Below, piece by piece: positions 42,675 through 50,550 of a stretch of DNA of 64,000 nucleotides. The translations under genes were made by a program, and so were the position numbers. Positions within the stretch are counted from its first letter, which is position 1. The number at the start of each line of letters is the position of its first letter. This stretch comes from Alienimonas californiensis (GTDB lineage: Bacteria; Planctomycetota; Planctomycetia; Planctomycetales; Planctomycetaceae): assembly GCF_007743815.1 (NCBI RefSeq), contig NZ_CP036265.1, positions 4,223,823 through 4,287,822 on the forward strand, given 5' to 3'. The notes under the pieces are model-generated. The model was not told where the DNA came from, did not search any database, and was given only the letters and a program-made list of their open reading frames with translations.

Positions 42675-44762
42675 TCAGTCCCTGACCGGCGCCAACCAGA
42701 CCGCGTCGGCGATCGTGTAGCCCTTGCGGCCGGCTTCGATCCGCACGGTCACGGTGGAGCCGGGCTTCACGGTGATGCCGTCCAGCGTCCGCCAGGCGCC
42801 CTCGCCGCCCTGGACAGTTTGGTCGATCGCGGTGCCGGCGGTCTCCCGTTGGACGCCGTCGTCCACGGTGATGAACGCGGAGCGGGTGCGATTCGTATGC
42901 GGCGAGGCGCCGACCCGCAGCACGTACTCTCCTTCCTCCGGCACCTTGAGGGTGAAGGTGGCGCTGGGCGGCTCGCCCTTGCCGTCCCACTCCACGGCCC
43001 GATACCCGCGGTCGACGTAGGGGCCGATCGAGGCGCTGCGTTCCCATTCGCCGGTGAACTTCGCGTCCTCGTCGTCCGCGACCACGCCCTTCAACGACTT
43101 GGACTCCACCTGGTTCACACTGCCGCCGCCGGTCCATTCGAGGACTTGCTCGTCGGCCAGCAGACGTTCGCGGAGGGCGGCGTAGTCCACCTCCTGCACG
43201 GGGATGTCCTGCTCGGCGGCCATCACCGCGGCGGTCGCGGCGCTCTGGCCGAGGACCATGAAGACCGGTTCCATGCGGATCGAGCCGTAGGCGATGTGCG
43301 AGGCGGACATCGCCACCGGGACCAGCAGGTTCGTGGCCTCTTCCCGCTTCGGCACGATGGAGCCGTAGCCGATCGGGTAGGGGGGGAAGCCGCCCTGCTG
43401 GACGTCGCCCTCGTTCTGCACGTGGCCGTTCTCGTCGATGAAGCGCCAGACGTTGTGGGAGTCCATCGTGTAGGCGGCGAGGCCGACGGGGTCTTCCGCC
43501 ACGTCCTTGCTGAGGCAGTCGGCCTGGGTCATCACCCGCTGGCCGATCATCCGGCGGGCTTCGCGGATGTAGAGCTGCGGCGGCCAGCCGCCGGTCGCCT
43601 CGAACTCGTCCTTCGGCAGGCCCCAGGAGGAGAAGTAGCCGCGAATCGACTCCGGCACGCGCGGGTGGTTCGCCAGGGACCACATCAGGCCCTTCTGGTA
43701 ATGCTCGTGGGCGGCGATGATGGCCGCCCGCTCCTCGTCGGTGGCCTCGGGATAATCGTGGTTCTGGCCGATCCAGTCGGTGGAGACGGCGTGATTGTTG
43801 TTCGAGTCCGTCTTGCGGTTCGGCATCATCACCGGGTTCCACGGCTTGCGGAGGTCGCCGGCTTCGAAGTTGCGGAACAGCAGTTCGTACAGGCTTTCGT
43901 CGTAACCGTCCGGCTTCGGCCAGGGGAGGCGGTTGGAGGCGACGTCCGTGGCGCACAACCGGAAGCAGTAGGCCTGCACGCCGTCGTCGCCGGAGCCGGC
44001 GGGCGGCAGCGGCTCGGACCGCACCTGCGGCAGGATGCCGGAGGAGGGATCGCCGGGCGTGACGTAGGGATCGACCGGCTTCACGAAGCGGTGATTTTTA
44101 TAGTTCAGCGCCGGCCGCACGCCGTTGTAGCTCTCGCCGTAGACAGATTCGCCCTCGCGGCCGACGTGGTAGCTCACGCCGGCGGCGGCCATCAGGTCGC
44201 CCTCGTAGGTGGCGTCGATGAACATCTCGCCGCGGACGGTCCGGCCGTCCTTCAGTCGGATCGCGGCGATGCGGCCGTCCCGCATCGTGACGCCGCCCTC
44301 GCTCCGGTCGAGCGGGGCCTCCATCAGCGGCTTGACGCCGACCTCGGCCAACATCTGCTTGTAGATGTTCATGGCGACGTGCGGCTCGAACGTCCAGAAC
44401 GGCTCCGGGTCGTTCGGGTCGAGGTCGCCCGAGTTCCGCCGGCTGCCGTACTGCTCCGGCTTCTGATGGACCCAGTTTTTGTCCTGGGCGTAGTGCCTGC
44501 CGACGGCGGTGTAGAACTCGCGGGAGATGCCGCCGATCGCCGCTTTGTTGCCGATGTCCGTGGCCCCCAGCCCGCCGGTCGTCAGTCCGCCGAGGTGCGA
44601 GGAGGGTTCGATCAGGGTGACGGATTTACCCATCCGGCGGACCTGCACCGCGGCGGCGACGCCGCCGCTGGTGCCCCCGTAGATGACCACGTCCGCGGGC
44701 GGCGGATCGGCGGCGGCCCCGGGCGAGGCAAGGGCGGCGAGTAGAACGACGGACGTGAGCAT
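42675..44762 (-). CDS. secreted FAD-dependent oxidoreductase with golvesin-type C-terminal domain
   Basis: A 695-residue protein. ATG 44762 gives the signal peptide MLTSVVLLAALASPGAAAD; the frame upstream is not conserved. The FAD-binding motif follows directly: VVIYGGTSGGVAAAVQVRRMGKSVTLIEPSSHLGGLTTGGLGATD, the FAD-dependent oxidoreductase family pattern common in planctomycete secretomes. The flavin domain spans about residues 25-540. Residues about 545-695 have a beta-sandwich with ASIGPYVDRGYRAVEWDGKGEPPSATFTLKVPEEGEYVLRVG and RSAFITVDDGVQRETAG, as in golvesin/xanthan lyase-type carbohydrate-associated modules. It is probably exported and acts on plant or algal sugars or their products; the exact substrate is unknown. 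Confidence 0.82.
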   Translation of the reverse strand: MLTSVVLLAALASPGAAADPPPADVVIYGGTSGGVAAAVQVRRMGKSVTLIEPSSHLGGLTTGGLGATDIGNKAAIGGISREFYTAVGRHYAQDKNWVHQKPEQYGSRRNSGDLDPNDPEPFWTFEPHVAMNIYKQMLAEVGVKPLMEAPLDRSEGGVTMRDGRIAAIRLKDGRTVRGEMFIDATYEGDLMAAAGVSYHVGREGESVYGESYNGVRPALNYKNHRFVKPVDPYVTPGDPSSGILPQVRSEPLPPAGSGDDGVQAYCFRLCATDVASNRLPWPKPDGYDESLYELLFRNFEAGDLRKPWNPVMMPNRKTDSNNNHAVSTDWIGQNHDYPEATDEERAAIIAAHEHYQKGLMWSLANHPRVPESIRGYFSSWGLPKDEFEATGGWPPQLYIREARRMIGQRVMTQADCLSKDVAEDPVGLAAYTMDSHNVWRFIDENGHVQNEGDVQQGGFPPYPIGYGSIVPKREEATNLLVPVAMSASHIAYGSIRMEPVFMVLGQSAATAAVMAAEQDIPVQEVDYAALRERLLADEQVLEWTGGGSVNQVESKSLKGVVADDEDAKFTGEWERSASIGPYVDRGYRAVEWDGKGEPPSATFTLKVPEEGEYVLRVGASPHTNRTRSAFITVDDGVQRETAGTAIDQTVQGGEGAWRTLDGITVKPGSTVTVRIEAGRKGYTIADAVWLAPVRD

Positions 44763-44857
44763 GTGGGATCTCCGGGCGAGGACGCGTCGATCATGGCCAA
44801 TCCGACCCATCTCCCGCCACCGTTGCGATTTCCGACCCAGACCGGACACTGCGGCCC

Positions 44858-45391
44858 ATGTGGGACGCCCGGCCGGAAGAACTGAAAACCGAATGGACCG
44901 GCCGCGCCGTGGCGGTGCGGGCGGCGGCCGCCGTGGGATCGCTGGCCCGGTTCCGGGGCCGCACCGGCCGGGTGCGGACGGTCAACATGAACGGCCGGGC
45001 CCTCGTTCAGTTCGACGGGGCGGACGAAACGTGGTTCGACCTCGACCCGGCGGCGCTGGAGCCGGTCACGGAGACCCCGGAAACGCCCCCGCCGGTGCGG
45101 GCCGCCGTCGGTGAGGAGCCGAAGGGCGCCCCGGCGCCGGGAGCCCTCGACAACCCCCCCGCCAAGATGCGACCCGAGACCCCCGCTCAGGCGAAGGCCG
45201 AGGGCGGGAAGAAACTGTCGGTCCTGGAACTGGCCCGTCAGCAGGACGCCGCGCGGAAGGCCTCGCCCCCGCCGACGGCCGCCGCCGAACCGCCGACCGC
45301 GAAGCCGGCCCAGCCCGAGGCCGGCAAGAAGAAGTTGTCCGTGCTGGAGCTGGCCCGTCAGCAGGGAGCGGCGGGGCAGAAAGACCAATGA
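44858..45391 (+). CDS. hypothetical protein with two copies of a KKLSVLELARQQ motif
   Basis: A 177-residue soluble protein. The N-terminal half is a compact domain (VGSLARFRGRTGRVRTVNMNGRALVQFDGADETWFDLDPAALEPV) of the SH3-like beta type. The C-terminal half is low-complexity Ala/Pro with two near-identical modules KKLSVLELARQQ (about residues 117-128 and 155-166), each preceded by Gly/Lys and followed by Gln-rich tails. The repeated short helix plus an SH3-like domain could be a docking peptide for a larger partner. Divergent from the FAD oxidoreductase gene. Confidence 0.6.
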   Translation: MWDARPEELKTEWTGRAVAVRAAAAVGSLARFRGRTGRVRTVNMNGRALVQFDGADETWFDLDPAALEPVTETPETPPPVRAAVGEEPKGAPAPGALDNPPAKMRPETPAQAKAEGGKKLSVLELARQQDAARKASPPPTAAAEPPTAKPAQPEAGKKKLSVLELARQQGAAGQKDQ

Positions 45392-45466
45392 CCAAGAATT
45401 AATGAACCAAACTCGGGTTTCAGATCCTTGGTTCTTGATCTCTTGTCTCTTGGAATTTCATCCCCC
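45392..45466. other. 75-bp AT-rich gap between convergent genes
   Basis: The gap between the small repeat-motif gene and the AAA ATPase gene is unusually AT-rich (AAGAATTAATGAACCAA and TTGGTTCTTGATCTC blocks), in sharp contrast with the flanks. Two partly inverted stretches (around 45395-45410 and 45435-45455) could form a weak hairpin serving as a bidirectional terminator. Confidence 0.4.
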
Positions 45467-46771
45467 TCACAGATCGGCGAAGTAGTTCCTTACCGCGACG
45501 GCGAACGCCTCCGTCGTGGCGACCGGCGGCAGGCCCTCGAAGGCCGCCCGGCGTTTCACCTGGAGGAGCAGATCCCGCGGATGGCAGAACCGCAGCGGGC
45601 GGTCGACGTTCAAAAAGTGTTCCGTCACCAGCGCCTCTGCGGCGCCGGCGTCGAGCGTCAGCCCCAGCGTCGGGGCGAGGGCGTGCAGGATCGAGCGGAA
45701 CTCCGCCGGCGACGGGTCGCCCACCCGCACCTTGAAGGGGATGCGGCGGAGGAACGCCTCGTCTACCAGATCGGCGGGCCGCAGGTTCGTGGCGAAGACC
45801 GTCAACAGATCGAACGGCACCCTCGCCTTCTTCCCGCCGGGGGTGTTGAGGAAGTCGTAGCCGCGTTCCAGCGGCACGATCCAGCGGTTCAGCAGGCCGT
45901 CGGGGTCAATCCGCTGGCGGCCGAAGTCGTCCACCACGAGCGTGCCGCCGTTCGCTTTCAACTGGACCGGGGCCTCCATCACGCCGCTGACGGGGTTCAT
46001 CGACAGTTCGAGGTGCTCCAGGGTCAACTCCCCGCCGACCAGCACCGTCGGCCGGCGGATGCGGACCCAGCGGTCGTCATATGCCGGCGGCTTGCCGTCG
46101 AAGGGCAGTTCCTCGTGCACGGCGGCGTCGAACAGGCGGACCGTCTCGCCGCCGATCCGCACGGCCCGGGGGATCCAGAGTTCCTCGCCGTAGGCCCGGG
46201 TGAGGCGTTCGGCGATCGTCGTTTTGCCGTTGCCCGGATCGCCGTGGAGGAACAACGCCCCCACGCTGCCGAGCGCGGCGCCGAGCTGGCTGAACGTCTC
46301 CGCGGAGATTTGCAGTCCCTCCAGCGCCGCCCGCAGGCGGTCGCGGCTGATCGTCTGTTTGCGGAGCGTCTGAGCTTCCACGCTGGCGACGTACTGCTCC
46401 AGCGGGGCGGGGGCGCAGCCGTCGTACCGGCAGCGGTCGTGGGCGCGGGAGGCCCGTTCAAGGCCGGCGTCGGTCAGTTCGTGCAGGTAGTCGTCCGGCC
46501 CGGCGTTGCGGCGGTAGGTGACAAGGTTCGCCTTCTTCAACTCCCGCAGGTAGCCGGCGATCAGCCCGCCCGGCAGACGGATACGGCGGGCGACGTCGCG
46601 GCCGCTGGTCGCCCCGCGGTTCAGCAGGATTTTGAGGACCAGCGCCTCGATCTCCGCCAGCGGCAGCCCGGTCGCTTCGAGGCTTTCCGGCCGCTCCGGG
46701 AAGTAACCGGACGAGGATTCCGCGGTCGCCCTGGGCGGGGCGGGGGGCGGCGATTCGAGGGCGGCGGGCAC
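45467..46771 (-). CDS. AAA ATPase with N-terminal winged-helix domain
   Basis: A 434-residue protein. Residues about 30-110 form a winged-helix-like domain (LPLAEIEALVLKILLNRGATSGRDVARRIRLPGGLIAGYLRELKKANLVTYRR). The AAA domain carries Walker A LFLHGDPGNGKTTIAERL and Walker B GGTLVVDDFGRQRID, then TVFATNLRPADLVDEAFLRRIPFKVRVGDPSPAEF with sensor 1 and arginine features. Such ATPases with a winged helix occur in planctomycetes without clear function; helicase-loader-like or regulatory roles are possible. The ATG start at 46771 follows a low-complexity Pro/Ala tract. Neighbours do not reveal its role. Confidence 0.75.
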   Translation of the reverse strand: MPAALESPPPAPPRATAESSSGYFPERPESLEATGLPLAEIEALVLKILLNRGATSGRDVARRIRLPGGLIAGYLRELKKANLVTYRRNAGPDDYLHELTDAGLERASRAHDRCRYDGCAPAPLEQYVASVEAQTLRKQTISRDRLRAALEGLQISAETFSQLGAALGSVGALFLHGDPGNGKTTIAERLTRAYGEELWIPRAVRIGGETVRLFDAAVHEELPFDGKPPAYDDRWVRIRRPTVLVGGELTLEHLELSMNPVSGVMEAPVQLKANGGTLVVDDFGRQRIDPDGLLNRWIVPLERGYDFLNTPGGKKARVPFDLLTVFATNLRPADLVDEAFLRRIPFKVRVGDPSPAEFRSILHALAPTLGLTLDAGAAEALVTEHFLNVDRPLRFCHPRDLLLQVKRRAAFEGLPPVATTEAFAVAVRNYFADL

Positions 46772-46820
46772 GGGCGGGTCCTGTGGAGTCTTTGGAACCT
46801 AGGTCGCCGCGGGGCCGCCG

Positions 46821-46842
46821 GCTTGCGGTTTCGCCGCCGCCG
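46821..46842. repeat. short copy of the 50454 palindrome arm
   Basis: GCTTGCGGTTTCGC at 46821-46834 is identical to part of the arm (inverted) at 50487-50507. It lies in the 106-bp gap between the AAA ATPase gene and larC. A 14-bp identity could be chance in GC-rich DNA, but the position in a gap supports a dispersed repeat. Confidence 0.35.
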
Positions 46843-46877
46843 ATCACCCTTGGCGCCCCGCCCCCGAAACAATCGCC

Positions 46878-48218
46878 ATGAAGCTCGCTCATCTGGACCT
46901 CCCCACCGGCATCGCCGGGGACATGACCCTCGCCGCCCTGCTGGACGCCGGCGTCGACGAGGCCGCCGTGCGGGCCGCGATCGACTCGCTGGGGCTGGAA
47001 GGGGTCGAACTCCACTGCGAGGAGGTGGTGAAGTTTGGCTTCCGGGCGAAGAACGTGCGGGTGACGCACCCCCCGCAGCACGCCCACCGCGGGTTGAAGG
47101 AGATCACCGCGATCCTCGACCGGGGCAAGCTGACCCCCACCGCCCGCGATCTGGCGGACCGCCTGTTTCATGCCGTCGCCGTCGCCGAGGCCCGCGTGCA
47201 CGGCAGCACGCCGGAGGCGATTCACTTCCACGAGGTGGGGGCGATCGATTCCATCGTGGACATCGTCGGCTGCGCCGTGGCGTTCGATCTGTTGGGGGCG
47301 GATCGGATCACCTGCTCGGCCGTGCCGACGGGGCGGGGGCGGGTGAAGATCGCCCACGGCGTCTGTCCCGTACCGGCGCCGGCGACGGCGGAACTGCTGA
47401 AGGGCGTGCCGCTGGACGCGGTGCCGGTCGACGCCGAACTGACCACCCCCACCGGGGCGGCGATCGTGGCGGTGTTAGTCGACGGCTTCGGCGATCTACC
47501 GGCGATGACAGTGCACGAGGTGGGTCTCGGGGCTGGAGATCTGGACCTGCCCGACCGGGCGAACCTGCTGCGGTTGTTCGTGGGCACCGCGGAGGACGCC
47601 CCCCGCGGGTTCGGCGCCGATCGTGTGTTCCTGCTGGAAACGAATCTCGACGACGAAACGCCGGAGACGATCGCCCATGCCAGCGCCAAGCTGTTCGAGG
47701 CCGGGGCCGTCGACGTGTTCGCCCTGCCGGCGACGATGAAAAAGGGCCGCAGCGGCGTCGTGCTGAGCGTCCTCTGCCCGCCGGCGCGGCGGGAGGCCTG
47801 CGAAACCGTGCTCTTCGCGGAGACCGCCACCTTCGGCGTGCGGCGACGGCTGCTGGACCGCACGACGCGGCCCCGGCGGGAAGCGGCGGTCGAGACGGCG
47901 TTCGGTTCTGTGCAGGGGAAGGTCGGTCCGAAGCCGGGCGGGGGGGAACTGTTCTCGCCCGAGTTCGACGCCTGTGCGAAGATCGCCGCCGATCGCCGCG
48001 TCCCCCTGCGGGACGTGTACCGGGCGGCGGAGGCGGCCTTCTTCGCCGCCCCCCCGCCGACGCCCGCCGCCGCGAGCCCCGGCCACGGGCACGATCACAG
48101 CCACGGGCACGATCATTCCCACGATCACAGCCACGGGCACGATCACTCCCATGACCATAGTCACGGGCTTGATCACGGCAGCGATCATGATCACAGCCAC
48201 GACCATACGCACGGCTGA
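46878..48218 (+). CDS. larC: LarC-like nickel-pincer cofactor maturation protein with a His-rich tail
   Basis: A 446-residue LarC (DUF111) protein. MKLAHLDLPTGIAGDMTLAALLDAG, VHGSTPEAIHFHEVGAIDSIVDIVGCAVA, TGRGRVKIAHGVCPVPAPATAELLKGVPL and ELTTPTGAAIVAVLVDGF are the conserved blocks. LarC inserts nickel into the lactate racemase pincer cofactor with CTP-dependent chemistry. In Lactobacillus the protein is made by a frameshift of two overlapping frames; here it is a continuous single frame. The last 45 residues form a repeated Gly-His-Asp-His-Ser tail with about 20 histidines, suited to metal storage. larA/B/E are not in the window. Confidence 0.88.
   Translation: MKLAHLDLPTGIAGDMTLAALLDAGVDEAAVRAAIDSLGLEGVELHCEEVVKFGFRAKNVRVTHPPQHAHRGLKEITAILDRGKLTPTARDLADRLFHAVAVAEARVHGSTPEAIHFHEVGAIDSIVDIVGCAVAFDLLGADRITCSAVPTGRGRVKIAHGVCPVPAPATAELLKGVPLDAVPVDAELTTPTGAAIVAVLVDGFGDLPAMTVHEVGLGAGDLDLPDRANLLRLFVGTAEDAPRGFGADRVFLLETNLDDETPETIAHASAKLFEAGAVDVFALPATMKKGRSGVVLSVLCPPARREACETVLFAETATFGVRRRLLDRTTRPRREAAVETAFGSVQGKVGPKPGGGELFSPEFDACAKIAADRRVPLRDVYRAAEAAFFAAPPPTPAAASPGHGHDHSHGHDHSHDHSHGHDHSHDHSHGLDHGSDHDHSHDHTHG
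48081..48214. repeat. His-Asp-Ser-Gly tandem repeat DNA in larC
   Basis: Short units such as GGGCACGATCACAGCCAC recur with single-base changes through about 130 bp and encode the His-rich tail. The repeats are in frame and close to the stop codon at 48216-48218. Confidence 0.75.
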
Positions 48219-48242
48219 ACCCCTTCCGGCCTCAGGCGACCC

Positions 48243-48698
48243 ATGCTCGTTCCGCCGACGCTTCCCCCGCTGGCCATCGATCCGGCCAGTCTGCTGGCGC
48301 CGCTGGGCATTGCGGTGCTGACCGTCACGCTGCTGCGGCGCTACCGGCTGAAAACGACGTTGGGAAAGAGTGCTCGTCCGGCCGATCCGATCACGACCGT
48401 GCGGGACGCCGTGCGGGAGTCGGGCGGGGCGTGGGAACTGCGGCTGCACGACGCCGGCCGGGCCGCGGAGGCGTCGCTGCACACCCGGGCCGCCGAACTG
48501 GACGCCCTGACGGAACGGGCCGAGAGCGCCGCGGAGCGGTTGCGCCTCGTCGCGCCGCCGGCGGAGGAGTCGCCCGTCACCCTGCCGATCGGGGAGGAAC
48601 GGGTCCGCCGGCATCTCCGCCAGGCCGGCTACGACGACCGGCAGATTGACGTGATCCTCAGCCGCGACGGTGAGGGCGAGCGGGAACGGGCCGCCTGA
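48243..48698 (+). CDS. small membrane-anchored hypothetical protein, 151 residues
   Basis: One N-terminal membrane segment (LAIDPASLLAPLGIAVLTVTLLRRYRL) is followed by a soluble helical part with Ala/Arg/Glu heptad-like sequence (AELDALTERAESAAERLRL) and a C-terminal part ending VRRHLRQAGYDDRQIDVILSRDGEG. No family is recognised. It begins 24 bp after larC in the same direction, so co-transcription is likely, and it is convergent with the beta-RFAP synthase gene, 30 bp apart. Confidence 0.6.
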   Translation: MLVPPTLPPLAIDPASLLAPLGIAVLTVTLLRRYRLKTTLGKSARPADPITTVRDAVRESGGAWELRLHDAGRAAEASLHTRAAELDALTERAESAAERLRLVAPPAEESPVTLPIGEERVRRHLRQAGYDDRQIDVILSRDGEGERERAA

Positions 48699-48728
48699 CC
48701 GGCAGCGTTCGCGGTTCGTGCAGGACGC

Positions 48729-49688
48729 TCAGCGTTCCTGAAAGGTCGCGCCGCGGTTGCGGGTGGCGGTGACGAGCACCTTCACCGCGTCGCCCAGCAG
48801 GGACCGCACGCGGCGGGCCTCCGCTTCCGCCATCTCCGCGGAGCCGAACACGCTGCACGCCACGGGGCCCCAACTCGATTGAGCCGGCGCCGGCAGGTTG
48901 CGGTCCTTGCGGTCGGCGGCCCACTCCCGCACCGCCGGGGAGACGAACACGCCGCCCTGCAACGGGGCGAAGTGCTTGCCGACCCGCATGCCGTAGTCGC
49001 CGAGGATGCGGGCGAACAACACCGCGTTCGGCGGTCGCTCGCCCAGGCCGGCGGCCAGGGGGAGGCTCTGGAGGATCATGCGGCGGAGGCCTCCGCTGAA
49101 GGGGCGGGACATCGGCGGCATCCGTCGCAGCGCCGCGGCTTCCTGCTCGCCGCTCACGCCGCCGCCCTCAGTCGGGATTACGATCACCCAACGCCACTCC
49201 GCCGGCAGGGAGACGCAGCGGACCGCTGTGCCCGACGCCGCTCCGAGGGCTCCCAGCGGGTCCAGCAGCATGCCGCCGGAGAGAAACCCCGCCGCCCCCA
49301 ACCGGCTGCGGTTGGCCCGACCGAGCCGCTCGAACAGCGGCCCCGCGATCGGGTCCGCTTCGCCCAGCAGGCGGGCCGTCGCCGTCGCCGCGGCCAGGGC
49401 GATCTGCGTGCCGGAGCCCAGCCCGGAATGTGCCGGCGGGCAGGTGAGCAGTTCCGCCCGCAGCGGCCGGTCGCCGGCGATCGTCGTCACGGCGGCTCGC
49501 AGGCGTTCCAGCTCTCCGTCCGGGGCGGTGAACTCCGCGTCGCCGTCCGTCGCGGAGACCATCACCCGGGTGACCGGGGCCTCCACGGTCACGCCGGCAC
49601 CGCTCCACTCCGGCGCCAGGGAGCACAATCCGAAGTGCAGCCGGGCGCCGGCCGTGACGGTGACGGATTGGCGGGCGAACGGCGTCAT
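48729..49688 (-). CDS. beta-RFAP synthase (methanopterin biosynthesis)
   Basis: A 319-residue GHMP-kinase-fold enzyme that makes 4-(beta-D-ribofuranosyl)aminobenzene 5'-phosphate, a first dedicated step of methanopterin synthesis. The diagnostic block is LLTCPPAHSGLGSGTQIALAAATATARLLGE; TVTAGARLHFGLCSLAPEWSGAGV begins the domain, and GGMLLDPLGALGAASG is the substrate-binding part. The ATG at 49688 overlaps the DUF447 gene stop by four bases (ATGA). Its presence with fae and mtd in the same region supports H4MPT-linked one-carbon metabolism. Confidence 0.88.
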   Translation of the reverse strand: MTPFARQSVTVTAGARLHFGLCSLAPEWSGAGVTVEAPVTRVMVSATDGDAEFTAPDGELERLRAAVTTIAGDRPLRAELLTCPPAHSGLGSGTQIALAAATATARLLGEADPIAGPLFERLGRANRSRLGAAGFLSGGMLLDPLGALGAASGTAVRCVSLPAEWRWVIVIPTEGGGVSGEQEAAALRRMPPMSRPFSGGLRRMILQSLPLAAGLGERPPNAVLFARILGDYGMRVGKHFAPLQGGVFVSPAVREWAADRKDRNLPAPAQSSWGPVACSVFGSAEMAEAEARRVRSLLGDAVKVLVTATRNRGATFQER

Positions 49689-50341
49689 CGGCGGGGGGCG
49701 GGGCGACGGGGGGCGGCCGCCTGGTCGGCGGCGGGCGGCTCGTCGTTGGCGGGCGCCTCGTCGGCGGCGGGGCGGCGGGCGATCTCCGCCACGAGGTCCT
49801 GCCAAACGGCGGCGTCGCGGGGGGAGCCAGTTTTTGTCACGAGGGGGGCGACATCCGCGAGGCGGCGGTCGAGCTCCGCCCGCGGCAGGAGGAAGGTGCG
49901 GGTGGCGAGAATCGCCCCCTCAACGAGGGCGAACGCCGCCCGGTTCAACCCCGCTCCCTCCCGGACCCGACCGCGGTTTCGCACGTTCGCCGTCAGTTCG
50001 TAGAGCCCCCGGGCATCCGGGCCGACCGTCTCCGTCACGTCGAAATCGACCCAGCGGCAGCAATCGACCAGCCGCACGCCGCGGCCGTCCGGCAGCGGTT
50101 CGGTCGGGGCCGCGGCGTCGCCGAGGGCGGCGCGGACGATCAGGGCGGCGTCATCGGTCACGTGCCACACCCCCCGCCGCGTCGCCAGCAGGTTGGCGCA
50201 GGTGGTCGAGCCGGCGAACGGTCGCAGGGTGAAGCGGTCTCCGCCCCGATCGCCCTGTTCGCCGGGCCAGAGCGTCCCCAGCGGGGCCAGGTTTGCCCGG
50301 CCCCGGTCGTCGACGGTCGTCGCCAATCCTTCGAAGATCAC
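49685..50341 (-). CDS. DUF447 family protein linked to methanopterin genes
   Basis: About 218 residues. The family pattern is VIFEGLATTVDDRGRANLAPLGTLW near the N-terminus, then PFAGSTTCANLLATRRGVWHVTDDAALIVRAALGD, DCCRWVDFDVTETV and ANVRNRGRVREGAGLNRAAFALVEGAILATR. DUF447 proteins are found in archaea and in methylotrophs next to methanopterin cofactor genes, but their reaction is not known. The C-terminus is Ala/Pro-rich. I use GTG 50341; a TTG at 50377 would add residues ASRSAAGTLTG. It overlaps the beta-RFAP synthase gene by 4 bp, so the two are coupled. Confidence 0.78.
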   Translation of the reverse strand: MIFEGLATTVDDRGRANLAPLGTLWPGEQGDRGGDRFTLRPFAGSTTCANLLATRRGVWHVTDDAALIVRAALGDAAAPTEPLPDGRGVRLVDCCRWVDFDVTETVGPDARGLYELTANVRNRGRVREGAGLNRAAFALVEGAILATRTFLLPRAELDRRLADVAPLVTKTGSPRDAAVWQDLVAEIARRPAADEAPANDEPPAADQAAAPRRPAPRR

Positions 50342-50453
50342 GCCAGTCAGCGTGCCGGCGGCGGACCGGGATGCCAACCCAGCCGGGACCGAATCGTCAG
50401 TCGGGCGCCCCTGGCAGCTTGAGATCCGACCGGTTCGTACCGGCCGCGTCGAT

Positions 50454-50507
50454 CGCTTGCGGCTTCGCGGCGCCCTCAGATTCTCCGGCGCCGCGAAACC
50501 GCAAGCG
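50454..50507. repeat. 21-bp inverted repeat between bamA and the DUF447 gene
   Basis: The arm 50454-50474 (starts CGCTTGCGG, ends CGCGGCGCC) and 50487-50507 match at 20 of 21 positions in inverted orientation, with a 12-base loop. It sits in the 209-bp gap after the bamA stop (minus) and before the DUF447 start. It can act as a terminator-like hairpin, but has no T-run. Part of the arm recurs at 46821. Confidence 0.75.
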
Positions 50508-50550
50508 GTGAACCACGTTCCCGCCCCGGCGTGGAGGGCGGGCGGCGACC

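Noticed and set aside
48081-48214. Repeat array at the end of larC as a non-coding repeat or CRISPR
   Set aside because: Short units without spacers, continuous reading frame, and histidine-rich product explain it.
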